From a virus, in the IMG/VR virus record IMGVR_UViG_3300034198_024692, positions 1 through 64,000 of that record: a DNA stretch of 64,000 nucleotides; one strand, given 5' to 3'. The notes beneath the pieces were generated by a model, which was not told the origin of the DNA, did not search any database, and saw only the letters and a program-made list of their open reading frames with translations. Made by a program: the position numbers and the translations under genes. This document shows, in pieces, positions 46,719 to 54,725 of this stretch. Positions within the stretch are counted from its first letter, which is position 1. The number at the start of each line of letters is the position of its first letter.

Positions 46719-47764
46719 AAAAAATAATCATAACTGGAGTAACAGGTCAAGACGGCTCATTCTTGGCGGAATACCTCATCAAAAATACAAATCATATCAT
46801 TATTGGTGGAGTAAGAAGATTGAGTGTTCCAAATCATAAAAACATTCAAAATCTCATACATAATCCAAGATTTAAGTTAGTCGATCTGGATATAACTGAT
46901 CAGGGAAATGTTGAAGAAATAATAAGGCAAGAAAAACCAGATTATTTTATTAATTTTGCTGCAAATTCTTTTGTCGGTAATAGCTGGACTATGGCAACAC
47001 ATCACTTTAATACAAACTGTATGCCAGTTTTGTATCAACTAGAAGCTATTAGAAAATTTGCTCCAAAGTGTAAATACTACAATGCTGGCTCTTCTGAAGA
47101 GTTTGGCGACGTAGTGACTGTTCCTCAGTCAGAGGAGCATCCTCTTCGTCCACGTAGTCCTTATGGAGCAGCAAAAGCCTCTGCTCGACATTTGGTTAAA
47201 GTATATAGAGACTCGTATGATCTTTATGCAATTCAGGGCTGGTTATTCAATCACGAAGGCACTCGCAGAGGAGAAGAATTTGTAACTCGCAAAATCACTA
47301 AAAATGTAGCGAGAATAAAAAACGCAATAGACAAACAAGAATCCTTTTCTCTTCTTGAATTAGGTAATCTAGATGCGCTTAGAGATTGGAGTGATGCAGA
47401 AGATTTTGTAGATGGAGTTTGGAAAATGCTTAATCAAAAAGAACCAAAGGAATACGTTTTATCTTCCAATGAAACCCACTCCATTCGTGAATTCGTTGAA
47501 TTAGCGTTTGAAGCTGCTGGAATAAAAGGAACTTGGTTTGGCGATGGTTTGCAAGAAGAATTTCGTCAAAACGAAACTGGTAGAGTTCTTTTAGTTATTA
47601 ATTCTAAGTTTCATAGACCAGCAGAAGTGGAACTTTTATTGGGAGATTCTACTAAAGCTCGCAATGAATTAGGTTGGACTCCAAAAACTTCGTTCAAAGA
47701 TTTGGTCAAAAAAATGGTTGCAAATGATTTGAACGAGTATAAACTTGAGCATGGCCAAGTCTAA
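46715..47764 (+). CDS. gmd: GDP-mannose 4,6-dehydratase
   Basis: A 349-residue member of the GMD family, making GDP-4-keto-6-deoxy-mannose. ITGVTGQDGSFLAEYLI has the NADP loop, NAGSSEEFG the catalytic Ser/Glu, SPYGAAKASA the Tyr-x3-Lys pair. FNHEGTRRGEEFVTRKIT and LGNLDALRDWSDAEDFV match GMD's diagnostic FNHE-x2-RRGE and LGNLDA-RDW segments. With the cupin epimerase and the reductase-like epimerase it could make a fucose- or colitose-like GDP sugar; which product is inference. GC content here returns towards the phage average. Confidence 0.92.
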   Translation: MKKIIITGVTGQDGSFLAEYLIKNTNHIIIGGVRRLSVPNHKNIQNLIHNPRFKLVDLDITDQGNVEEIIRQEKPDYFINFAANSFVGNSWTMATHHFNTNCMPVLYQLEAIRKFAPKCKYYNAGSSEEFGDVVTVPQSEEHPLRPRSPYGAAKASARHLVKVYRDSYDLYAIQGWLFNHEGTRRGEEFVTRKITKNVARIKNAIDKQESFSLLELGNLDALRDWSDAEDFVDGVWKMLNQKEPKEYVLSSNETHSIREFVELAFEAAGIKGTWFGDGLQEEFRQNETGRVLLVINSKFHRPAEVELLLGDSTKARNELGWTPKTSFKDLVKKMVANDLNEYKLEHGQV

Positions 47765-48095
47765 AATCAACAAAAAACACATACTTGCCAGACTTACGCT
47801 TGTTCCTCAAAAGGACAAGCGTTTGTTTTATATGCGAGAAATGAAGTTTTTAAATGATCTATGCGAAAGGTATTCTCTTGAGTTTATGAATATCGTTTCT
47901 TTTGACAGAAAGTTTGATTCTTTGGCTTATATAGCATGCGATAAACTAAAAGAAACTATGGATCAAAAATTCAGAGCTTTTAATTATTGTGTTGATCTTT
48001 CTAAGTATGAAGATTATCATCTAGGTGATAAGGTTGGGGATGACTGTCATGTTCCCAAATTAACTAAAACAATTAAAGATTTTTTACATGAGTAA
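47751..48095 (+). CDS. Small hypothetical protein upstream of recombinase
   Basis: A 114-residue basic protein (MAKSKINKKHILARLTLVPQ, then LFYMREMKFLNDLCERYSLEF and FRAFNYCVDLSKYEDYHLGD). No family recognised. It starts at ATG 47751 inside the dehydratase gene and overlaps the RecA-like gene by eight bases, so it is probably part of the replication operon. Such small proteins next to phage UvsX genes can be recombination mediators, but no sequence evidence supports that here. Confidence 0.6.
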   Translation: MAKSKINKKHILARLTLVPQKDKRLFYMREMKFLNDLCERYSLEFMNIVSFDRKFDSLAYIACDKLKETMDQKFRAFNYCVDLSKYEDYHLGDKVGDDCHVPKLTKTIKDFLHE

Positions 48096-49221
48096 AGCCA
48101 AAGAAAAAGAAGTCCAGAAGTCAAGCGATATTTTAAATTCGTTTTTAAAGCAAAACGCTACAGATCACTACAATTTTGAAGAAGCCATTGACTACAAAGT
48201 CTCTAGCGGTTCTCTTCAATTAGATCTTCATTTAGGAGGTGGTCTTGGGCCAGGTCTGCATAGATTTGTTGGAATGAATGAGGGAGGCAAGACAAGTGCA
48301 GCTCTTTCCTTTATGAAAAATTTCTTAGAAAAGACTCCAAAAGCAAAAGGCTTTTATATTAAAGCAGAAGGTCGGCTTTCTCAAGAAATGCAGGAGCGAT
48401 CTGGAATCAAGTTTGTTTTTAGTGCAGATGAATGGGAACAAGGAACTTGCTTCGTATTTGAAAGCAATATTTATGAAACAGTTGTCGATGTAATGAGACA
48501 ATTGGTTGCAAAAAACGAAGAAGGAAATGTTTATTATTTCCTTCTCGATTCTGTTGACGGTCTCATTTCCAAAGGGGACTTAGACAAAAGCTTTGAAGAT
48601 TCAAATAAGGTTGCTGGAGGAGCTGTAATTGCTGCAAACTTCATGAAGCGTCTTTCTATTGGTTTGGCAAAGCGTGGGCATATTGCTGTATTCATTAGTC
48701 AAGTTCGAGCGGATATTAAGCTAGATCCATATTCAAAAGCTCCTATTCGTCAAACTTCTGCAACAGGAGGAAACGCGCTTCTTCACTTTGCCAACTGGAT
48801 TCTTGAATTTGAACCGAGAAACAAGGGAGATTTGATTCTTAAAAATCCAGCTGAAAACAAAATCGATTTGGTGAACAATCCAATTGTTGGACACTTTGCA
48901 AAAGTCACTGTCAAAAAATCACCAAACGAAAAAACAAATCTAACAATTCCCTATCCAATTAAATATGGAAGAACAAATGGAAGCTCTATTTGGGTGGAAA
49001 AAGAAATTGTTGATTTGCTGTTCCTTTGGGAATTTTTGACCAAAAAGACTTCTTGGATTTCTCCGACAGAAGAGTTTAATGAGCTTCTGCAAGAAAATGG
49101 ATTCCCTCCGTTTGAAAAGATCCAAGGTCAAGACGCTCTTTTCAGCTTTATCGAGTCAGACAAAAAGCTCTGTGATTTCTTGACTAATTACTTTAAAAAA
49201 ACAATTTCTAATGAAGTTTAA
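48088..49221 (+). CDS. RecA/UvsX-like recombinase
   Basis: A 377-residue strand-exchange ATPase. The Walker A loop is GMNEGGKT (62-69), followed by an AEGRLSQEM segment in which Glu aligns with the catalytic glutamate of RecA-type ATPases, and YYFLLDSVDGLISKGDL as Walker B. VFISQVRADIKL and RQTSATGGNALLHFANWILEF are the L1/L2 DNA-binding region, matching UvsX and RecA. Its C-terminus (about 300-377) is helical. It would pair DNA strands for repair and recombination-dependent replication, with SSB. It overlaps the small nuclease gene by 11 bases. Confidence 0.92.
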   Translation: MSKAKEKEVQKSSDILNSFLKQNATDHYNFEEAIDYKVSSGSLQLDLHLGGGLGPGLHRFVGMNEGGKTSAALSFMKNFLEKTPKAKGFYIKAEGRLSQEMQERSGIKFVFSADEWEQGTCFVFESNIYETVVDVMRQLVAKNEEGNVYYFLLDSVDGLISKGDLDKSFEDSNKVAGGAVIAANFMKRLSIGLAKRGHIAVFISQVRADIKLDPYSKAPIRQTSATGGNALLHFANWILEFEPRNKGDLILKNPAENKIDLVNNPIVGHFAKVTVKKSPNEKTNLTIPYPIKYGRTNGSSIWVEKEIVDLLFLWEFLTKKTSWISPTEEFNELLQENGFPPFEKIQGQDALFSFIESDKKLCDFLTNYFKKTISNEV

Positions 49222-49618
49222 AACTCTTTCTGGATCGACAGCTGAGCTTAGAAATGCAAGGAAGTATTTGGTAAAATGGGAAGCGGAAAGTAAGAGCAAG
49301 TTTCAGTTCTCTGTTAAGGATTTTTTATATCCTTACTGGAGATCTGATATTGTTTTTGAGGAATTCAAATTAGTCGGAACTCGGCTTTCTTTTGACTTTT
49401 ACAACGCAAGCAAAAAAGTTGCAATTGAAGTGCAGGGCGCTCAGCATACTAAATATGTTAAATTCTTTCATGGAAATCGAATGAAGTATCTTGAGCAGTT
49501 AAAGCGAGACGATAAAAAACTCAGATTTTGCCAAATAAATAATATCAATCTCGTGGAGATTTATCCAAGCGATAAAATTTGTGCTGAGCTTTTTGAGTCG
49601 TTTGGGGTGATTTTGTAG
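49211..49618 (+). CDS. Vsr/DUF559-like PD-(D/E)XK nuclease
   Basis: A 135-residue protein with a restriction-endonuclease-like core. LSFDFYNASKKVAIEVQGAQH supplies Asp (SFDFY), then Glu-Val-Gln at about 71-73, and LEQLKRDDKKLRFCQINNINLVEIY corresponds to the helix and last strand of Vsr/DUF559 nucleases. The usual lysine of E-x-K is replaced by Gln, as in E-x-Q variants seen in that group. It is probably a nicking or repair nuclease acting with the RecA-like protein whose gene it overlaps; the substrate is unknown. Confidence 0.75.
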   Translation: MKFKTLSGSTAELRNARKYLVKWEAESKSKFQFSVKDFLYPYWRSDIVFEEFKLVGTRLSFDFYNASKKVAIEVQGAQHTKYVKFFHGNRMKYLEQLKRDDKKLRFCQINNINLVEIYPSDKICAELFESFGVIL

Positions 49619-49652
49619 ATTGACTTTTCGAAATACATAGCAATAATTGGAT

Positions 49653-51161
49653 ATGATATATAATCTTGAGTTAGAAAAACAACTTCTTGCGGCTTTGATT
49701 AAAGAGCCAGAAAGCTACTCTGAAATTTCTAATTTTATTAGCTCGAAAGACTTTTATTCAGAAGATTCTAATCTTCACAGCACAATCTTTACGATTGTGA
49801 AGCAATCTATTGATTCTGGGGAGCAGATCGATGAAGTCATTATCGCTCAAAGAATTAGCACTTTGGGTTTGTCTTTTGAGGATCGAGTTAATCCATCAGA
49901 TTATATTCGCTCTCTCGCTTTGAGAAAAGTTCCAAAAGGCAACTTGATCAAAACTGCTAAAGAGTTGAAGAAGTTTACGATTAGGCGCGAGATTTTTGAG
50001 TCTGCTCAGGAAATTGCGAAAAAGATGAAGTCGGTTTCTCCAGAAACTCCTTATTCTCAAATTATTGAGCAAGCAGACAATGTTTATAATTCTCGTATTA
50101 ATCTATACGAAATTGGCAATGACACTCCAGAAAACATCTATGATGAGATGGAGGCTATGATTGAGGAGCGCGGAAACAATCCGATTAAAGAATTCGGGAT
50201 GATGGGTCCGCATGAAAAGATCAATCAGATTTATGGTTCTTTGCTTAGACCTGGCAACATCACAGTTGTTGTTGCTCGTTCTGGTGTTGGTAAGACTCAG
50301 TGGTGCATGGATTATAGCACTAAGGTCGGCATTAAATATGGTGTTCCCGTTCTTCATTTTGATAATGGAGAAATGAGCAAAGAAGAACTTATCATGCGTC
50401 AATGCGCTGCCATTACTGGTGTTCCCATGCATTTGCTCGAAACTGGAGATTGGCGCAGAGCTGGTCAAGATGTGGTAAACAAAGTTCGTGAAGCTTGGCC
50501 AAAGATCAAGTCTATGAAATTCTATTACTACAATGTTGGCGGTATGGATGTAGATTCTATGATTAAAACTCTTAAGAGGTTTTACTACGGTAAAGTCGGC
50601 AGAGGCAATCAAATGATCTTTTCTTTCGACTATATCAAAACTACATCAGAAGCTTCTGGAGGAAAGAACGAATGGCAGATCGTTGGCGAAATGGTTGATA
50701 AATTCAAGAAGTGTATCCAAAAAGAAATTCTTCATGATGGAAATCCAGTTATTCCAATGATTACTTCTGTTCAATCTAACAGAAGCGGTATTACAAATAA
50801 TCGTCAGTCTCAAAATATTGTTGACGATGAAAGCATCGTCTCTCTTTCTGACAGAATCACTCAGTTCTGCTCCCACATGTTTATCTTGAGAAATAAAACA
50901 GCTGATGAAATTGAGATCGAAGGTCGCAGCTTTGGAACTCATAAATTTATCAACGTAAAAGCTCGACATCTTGGAAAAGATATTGCTGGAGCAGTTGAAC
51001 CAGTTCAGATTGGCGATACTCTTAGAAAGAATTTTATCAATCTTGAATTCAAAAACTTCTGTATTACAGAAAGAGGAGATCTTCGAGATATTGCTGCTCT
51101 TGCAGAAGGACGCTTGGAACTAGACGAAAATGACAACGACTCAATCCCAGACTTCGGTTGA
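49653..51161 (+). CDS. DnaB-type replicative helicase
   Basis: A 502-residue hexameric helicase. The N-terminal DnaB domain begins YNLELEKQLLAALIKEPESY and includes DFYSEDSNLHSTIFTIVKQ; the ATPase has Walker A ARSGVGKTQ near residue 206-214, Walker B-like QMIFSFDYIKT, and a late ATSVQSNRSGI-type motif preceding LSDRITQFCSHMFIL. I start at ATG 49653 inside the longer TTG-started frame. The primase gene begins inside its last 30 bases. It unwinds DNA ahead of the split polymerase encoded further on. Confidence 0.93.
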   Translation: MIYNLELEKQLLAALIKEPESYSEISNFISSKDFYSEDSNLHSTIFTIVKQSIDSGEQIDEVIIAQRISTLGLSFEDRVNPSDYIRSLALRKVPKGNLIKTAKELKKFTIRREIFESAQEIAKKMKSVSPETPYSQIIEQADNVYNSRINLYEIGNDTPENIYDEMEAMIEERGNNPIKEFGMMGPHEKINQIYGSLLRPGNITVVVARSGVGKTQWCMDYSTKVGIKYGVPVLHFDNGEMSKEELIMRQCAAITGVPMHLLETGDWRRAGQDVVNKVREAWPKIKSMKFYYYNVGGMDVDSMIKTLKRFYYGKVGRGNQMIFSFDYIKTTSEASGGKNEWQIVGEMVDKFKKCIQKEILHDGNPVIPMITSVQSNRSGITNNRQSQNIVDDESIVSLSDRITQFCSHMFILRNKTADEIEIEGRSFGTHKFINVKARHLGKDIAGAVEPVQIGDTLRKNFINLEFKNFCITERGDLRDIAALAEGRLELDENDNDSIPDFG

Positions 51162-52206
51162 TCCATCTCAAATCCAATCTACTCTAGAAACAATTGGATA
51201 TACTCTGGTTGATTTTGGAAATCATTGGAGAACCAATGCTTTGTATAGAGGCGGCGACAATAGAATGTCGATTCGTATCTATAAAAATACTGGAGTCTGG
51301 ACTGATTTCGTAAATGGAGGAAAATCTCTTCCTTTCGAAAAGCTACTGCAACTTACTATTGGTTCGGATAAGAAAAAGATCAATGAAATCACAGCTTCTT
51401 TGAAGAAGTCCGATGAATTTGTTTACATTAAAAAAGAAACTATCGAAATGGAAGAAATATACCCAAAAGAAATCCTTCAAAAACTTTTCCCAAATTATAA
51501 CTTTTACACCAAAAAGGGCTTCTCAGAAGACACTTTGAAGTTCTACAAAACTGGACTTGCTGGTGCTGGAAAAATGTATCGAAGAATGGTATTTCCTATA
51601 TACAATGAGCATTCCCAAATTATTGGGTTTAGTGGTCGTAAAATTGACGAAGGAAATGAACTTTCTCCAAAGTGGAAGCATCTTGGGAAGAGAAAGAACT
51701 GGGTATATCCAGCTTATATTCCAAACGAATCTTCTATTGATTCTGTGATTAAAGAAAAGCAAGAAGTTGTTCTTGTGGAAAGTATCGGAGATAGCATGGC
51801 TCTTTTTGAATCTGGAGTTAAAAATAATATTGTTACTTTTGGAATTGGATGCAGCTCTTCAATTATTGCTTATCTAAATTCCATGCCAATCAAGAAGATT
51901 ATTATTTCTACAAATAACGATTTTCATTCTTCCACAAATCATGGATACAAAGGAGCGGTTAAGATTTTGATGTCTCTTCGTCCTTATTTTGACTTTGATT
52001 GTTTGGAGATCCGAATGCCGCCAGAAGGATTTAATGATCTATCTGATGCTTATCAAAGTGGAGAAGATCTTAAATCTTGGTATAATACAGAAACTGATAA
52101 AAAGAATTATCTTCAAAATCTTCATTCGTATGTTAAAAAATACATGAACTTTTTTAAACAGAAAGAGGCTGCTTCTTTGATCAAACTAATCGAAAATTAT
52201 GAGTAA
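51130..52206 (+). CDS. DNA primase (TOPRIM), atypical
   Basis: A 358-residue DnaG-like primase. The N-terminus (YTLVDFGNHWRTNALYRGGDN...TGVWTDFVNGGKSLPFEKLLQL) matches the CHC2-type zinc domain in order but has no cysteines. A helical linker (GFSEDTLKFYKTGLAGAG, RMVFPIYNEHSQIIGFSGR) leads to TOPRIM with VVLVESIGDSMALFESG and IIISTNNDFH. The second acidic motif, usually D-x-D, reads NND, so one metal ligand may be lost. It makes RNA primers with the upstream helicase. It overlaps both neighbours. Confidence 0.88.
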   Translation: MTTTQSQTSVDPSQIQSTLETIGYTLVDFGNHWRTNALYRGGDNRMSIRIYKNTGVWTDFVNGGKSLPFEKLLQLTIGSDKKKINEITASLKKSDEFVYIKKETIEMEEIYPKEILQKLFPNYNFYTKKGFSEDTLKFYKTGLAGAGKMYRRMVFPIYNEHSQIIGFSGRKIDEGNELSPKWKHLGKRKNWVYPAYIPNESSIDSVIKEKQEVVLVESIGDSMALFESGVKNNIVTFGIGCSSSIIAYLNSMPIKKIIISTNNDFHSSTNHGYKGAVKILMSLRPYFDFDCLEIRMPPEGFNDLSDAYQSGEDLKSWYNTETDKKNYLQNLHSYVKKYMNFFKQKEAASLIKLIENYE

Positions 52207-53302
52207 TCCAGAAACACCTTTGTCTGCCAGTAGAATCAAAACCGCTCAATCTTGTAGTTGGTTGTATTGGGCAAAGTATAAATTGAGCCTGCCTGATTCA
52301 TCAAACGATGGAGCTAAGAGAGGATCAATCTGTCACTTAGTTTTTGAATTGTTGGGCGAGCCTCGTCGAAAGAAGACATACCAAAAAATTATTGAAGAAG
52401 AAGATATCTTTGCCGTTGAGTCTGTGAAGCGCTTGGTTTTAAAACACGCAAAAAAATCTGGCGTAGATGATGAAGAGAATATTGAGATGATCAAGGAAAT
52501 GACCTTAAATGGTCTAGAATATGATTTCTATGGAGAAAACTCTAATATCCCAACAGAAGCTATTTCAGAAAAAGATTTCGAAATCGTTCATGTTTCAGAG
52601 GATGAGGGGATTAAGTACAAAATCAAAGGGTTCATTGATAAGCTGTTCTTGTATAAAGAAAACAAGTTTGCTTTGATTCGAGACTTTAAAAGCAGCAAGC
52701 AAGTCTTTAAAGGTAAGGAAATTTCTGATAATCTTCAAGACTACATGTATAGTCTTGCTGTGAAACATCTTTATCCAGATTATCAAAATAGACAGAGTGA
52801 ATTCTTGTTTTTGAAATTTGATCTTGATGATAAAAAATCAGCTAAGCTTAGGTATGGTGCAAACAGCCTTCTTGATAAGAAGAGGGAAAAAGGCTGTGGA
52901 GTCGTTTTAATGCAACCTATCTCAGAAGACGATCTTTCTGGATTTGAGTATCAGTTAAGCGGAATGCAGGCTTATCTTGATAATTTCACAGAAAAAGATT
53001 CCTGTGGAAACCTTGCAGCAACTCAACCATTTCCATCTGATAACTCATTTAGCGGTCCACTTCAATGCGGTTTCGCAAAAGTCAAAGGGCAACTTAAGAA
53101 AGATGGAACTCCAATGTGGCATTGTCCAATGAAGTTTGATTTTCATTATATTGCCATTTTAAATGAAAGTGGAAAGCTTGTAAAATCATATCATGAAAAT
53201 GAGTTTGAAATTTCTTTAGTTCCAGAAAAGCATACTTTTGAGAAGCGTTATTATGCTGGATGCCCAGCATTCAATAAAAAAGCTTATTCTTCTAAAAAAT
53301 AA
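52199..53302 (+). CDS. RecB/Cas4-type PD-(D/E)XK nuclease
   Basis: A 367-residue nuclease of the PDDEXK_1 (RecB/Cas4) group. LSASRIKTAQSCSWLYWAKYKL with a Cys near residue 19 and RGSICHLVFELLG start the fold; IKGFIDKLFLYKENKFALIRDFKSSKQ (two strands) supplies the catalytic Asp and D-x-K; LQDYMYSLAVKHLYP is the QxxxY motif of RecB nucleases. Cys near the ends (GCPAFNKKAY) may complete an iron-sulphur site as in Cas4/AddB. It would process DNA ends for recombination. It overlaps the primase gene by eight bases. Confidence 0.85.
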   Translation: MSNPETPLSASRIKTAQSCSWLYWAKYKLSLPDSSNDGAKRGSICHLVFELLGEPRRKKTYQKIIEEEDIFAVESVKRLVLKHAKKSGVDDEENIEMIKEMTLNGLEYDFYGENSNIPTEAISEKDFEIVHVSEDEGIKYKIKGFIDKLFLYKENKFALIRDFKSSKQVFKGKEISDNLQDYMYSLAVKHLYPDYQNRQSEFLFLKFDLDDKKSAKLRYGANSLLDKKREKGCGVVLMQPISEDDLSGFEYQLSGMQAYLDNFTEKDSCGNLAATQPFPSDNSFSGPLQCGFAKVKGQLKKDGTPMWHCPMKFDFHYIAILNESGKLVKSYHENEFEISLVPEKHTFEKRYYAGCPAFNKKAYSSKK

Positions 53303-53319
53303 AAATCCTGCATTAATGA

Positions 53320-53347
53320 TTGACTTGCGGCGTGGTTATGGTATTCT
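53320..53347 (+). promoter_or_regulatory. Possible sigma70-type promoter
   Basis: TTGACT, 16-base spacer, TATTCT, with a TGG just before the -10 (extended -10). It lies immediately upstream of the ATG at 53353 and makes a longer TTG start for that gene unlikely. Confidence 0.5.
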
Positions 53348-53352
53348 CTTCA

Positions 53353-54096
53353 ATGAGAATGATTCCACTATTTAAATCTACCAATTCAATTGGAAAAAGT
53401 ATTCTGACTCTGGACCATCCCGACAAAGTTCGCGATGATGGTCCAGATAGTATTTTTTCTATAGCGCAAGATGCAAAGCTAGATACTGTCTATCTAGTAG
53501 AAGATTCAATGATCGGCTTCTTTGATGCCTTCAAGAAGGCAAAGGAGCTTGGATTTAAGCTTATTTTTGGTTATAGATTCTCTTGCTGCACAGATAAGAA
53601 TTCTTCAGATTCTCATCACAAGCTTATCGCATTTGCTCTTAATGATCAGGGTTGTCGAGATCTGTATTCCTTTTACAGCCATATTAATACTGAATATGAT
53701 GGCGTCGTGACAAATGAAGATCTCTGTCGCTTGTGGACTCAGAATATGCTTTTGGCTGTGCCATTTTATGATTCTTTTATTTTTAGGAATCATCTTTATC
53801 TAGCAAACTGCACTCCAGATTTTCAAGATATTAATCCAGTATATTTTGTCGAAAGAAACGGTCTACCTTTCGATGAAATGATTGAAAAGGCTGTTGTAGA
53901 TTACGCTTCAATAAGAAATAGTAACGTCCAGTTGGCAAAATCTATTTACTATAGGTATCGGTCTGACTGTGAAGCTCTTCAAACTTATAAAGCTATTTGT
54001 AATCGTAGCTTCGGAAAGCAAGCTACGCTCTCATCCCCCAACCTAAACCATTTCGGCAGCGAGGAATTCTGCTGGGAATCATTTGAAGAACAATGA
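53353..54096 (+). CDS. PHP domain of split DNA polymerase III alpha
   Basis: A 247-residue protein matching the PHP domain that is normally the N-terminus of DnaE/PolC. SIFSIAQDAKLDTVYLVEDSMIGFFDAFKKAKELGFKLIFGYRFS (read in two parts) follows the domain's helix-strand order, and the C-terminal RYRSDCEALQTYKAICNRSF and HFGSEEFCWESFEE parts match the join to the polymerase. The HxH metal motif is absent, so phosphoesterase activity is probably lost. It is followed, with four-base overlaps, by the exonuclease and then the polymerase core. I start at ATG 53353; 53359 is possible. Confidence 0.72.
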   Translation: MRMIPLFKSTNSIGKSILTLDHPDKVRDDGPDSIFSIAQDAKLDTVYLVEDSMIGFFDAFKKAKELGFKLIFGYRFSCCTDKNSSDSHHKLIAFALNDQGCRDLYSFYSHINTEYDGVVTNEDLCRLWTQNMLLAVPFYDSFIFRNHLYLANCTPDFQDINPVYFVERNGLPFDEMIEKAVVDYASIRNSNVQLAKSIYYRYRSDCEALQTYKAICNRSFGKQATLSSPNLNHFGSEEFCWESFEEQ

Positions 54097-54725
54097 AAGA
54101 AGAACTACTTAGATTTCAAAAAAATCAAAAATATCTCATTATTGACTGTGAGACAGAAGGCTTAAATTTGGTTCGCTCTCGTCCTTGGCAATGCGCATGG
54201 ATTACTGCGGAAGGCAGAAACATCACAAGTAAAAATGATCGATTTATCAAGTGGGAAAGTTTGCAAGTTTCTGATGGAGCTGCAAAAATCACTGGATTTT
54301 CCGAAGATGAATATGAAAGGCGAGCAGAAGATCCAGTAAAAGTTTGGAGCGATCTTTCTAAATATCTTTTTGATCCTAGTTATATTGTTATTGGTCAAAA
54401 CATTTTGGGCTTTGATGTTTACATGTTGAATGTTTGGCTAAAAGAGATGGGTAGAAAAAGTGACTACTCATATCTTGATCGCATCATTGATACAAAGTCT
54501 TTGTCAACAGCAATCTTTAAAAATATTCTTCCAGACAAATCTAATTTTTTGTCTTGGCAGTATAAGCTTTTAAACCACAAAGAGAAAGGACTCAAGACTT
54601 CTCAAGCTAGTATGTTGAAGCATTACAATATTCCTCACGATCCACACAAGCTCCACGATGCTTTGTATGACATCGAAATGACATTCCAAATTTTCCTAAA
54701 ACAAATTTACGATATTGAAGTATGA
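54093..54725 (+). CDS. DnaQ-like 3'-5' exonuclease
   Basis: A 210-residue proofreading-type exonuclease. Motif I KYLIIDCETEG with Asp18 and Glu20, motif II IGQNILGFDVYMLN, and motif III HDALYDIEMT with His188 and Asp193 (HxAxxD form) are all present. It lies exactly between the PHP gene and the polymerase core gene, sharing four bases with each. In PolC enzymes the exonuclease is inserted in the PHP domain, so this looks like the same unit split into separate chains. Proofreading for the phage replicase is the likely job. Confidence 0.92.
   Translation: MKEELLRFQKNQKYLIIDCETEGLNLVRSRPWQCAWITAEGRNITSKNDRFIKWESLQVSDGAAKITGFSEDEYERRAEDPVKVWSDLSKYLFDPSYIVIGQNILGFDVYMLNVWLKEMGRKSDYSYLDRIIDTKSLSTAIFKNILPDKSNFLSWQYKLLNHKEKGLKTSQASMLKHYNIPHDPHKLHDALYDIEMTFQIFLKQIYDIEV

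Noticed and set aside
52199-53302. Cas4 of a CRISPR system
   Set aside because: Resembles RecB/Cas4 nucleases, but no other cas genes or repeats are nearby; its replication-operon position points to phage recombination.
53320-53352. TTG start for the PHP gene at 53320
   Set aside because: The same bases form a plausible -35/-10 promoter; the ATGs at 53353/53359 are more likely starts.
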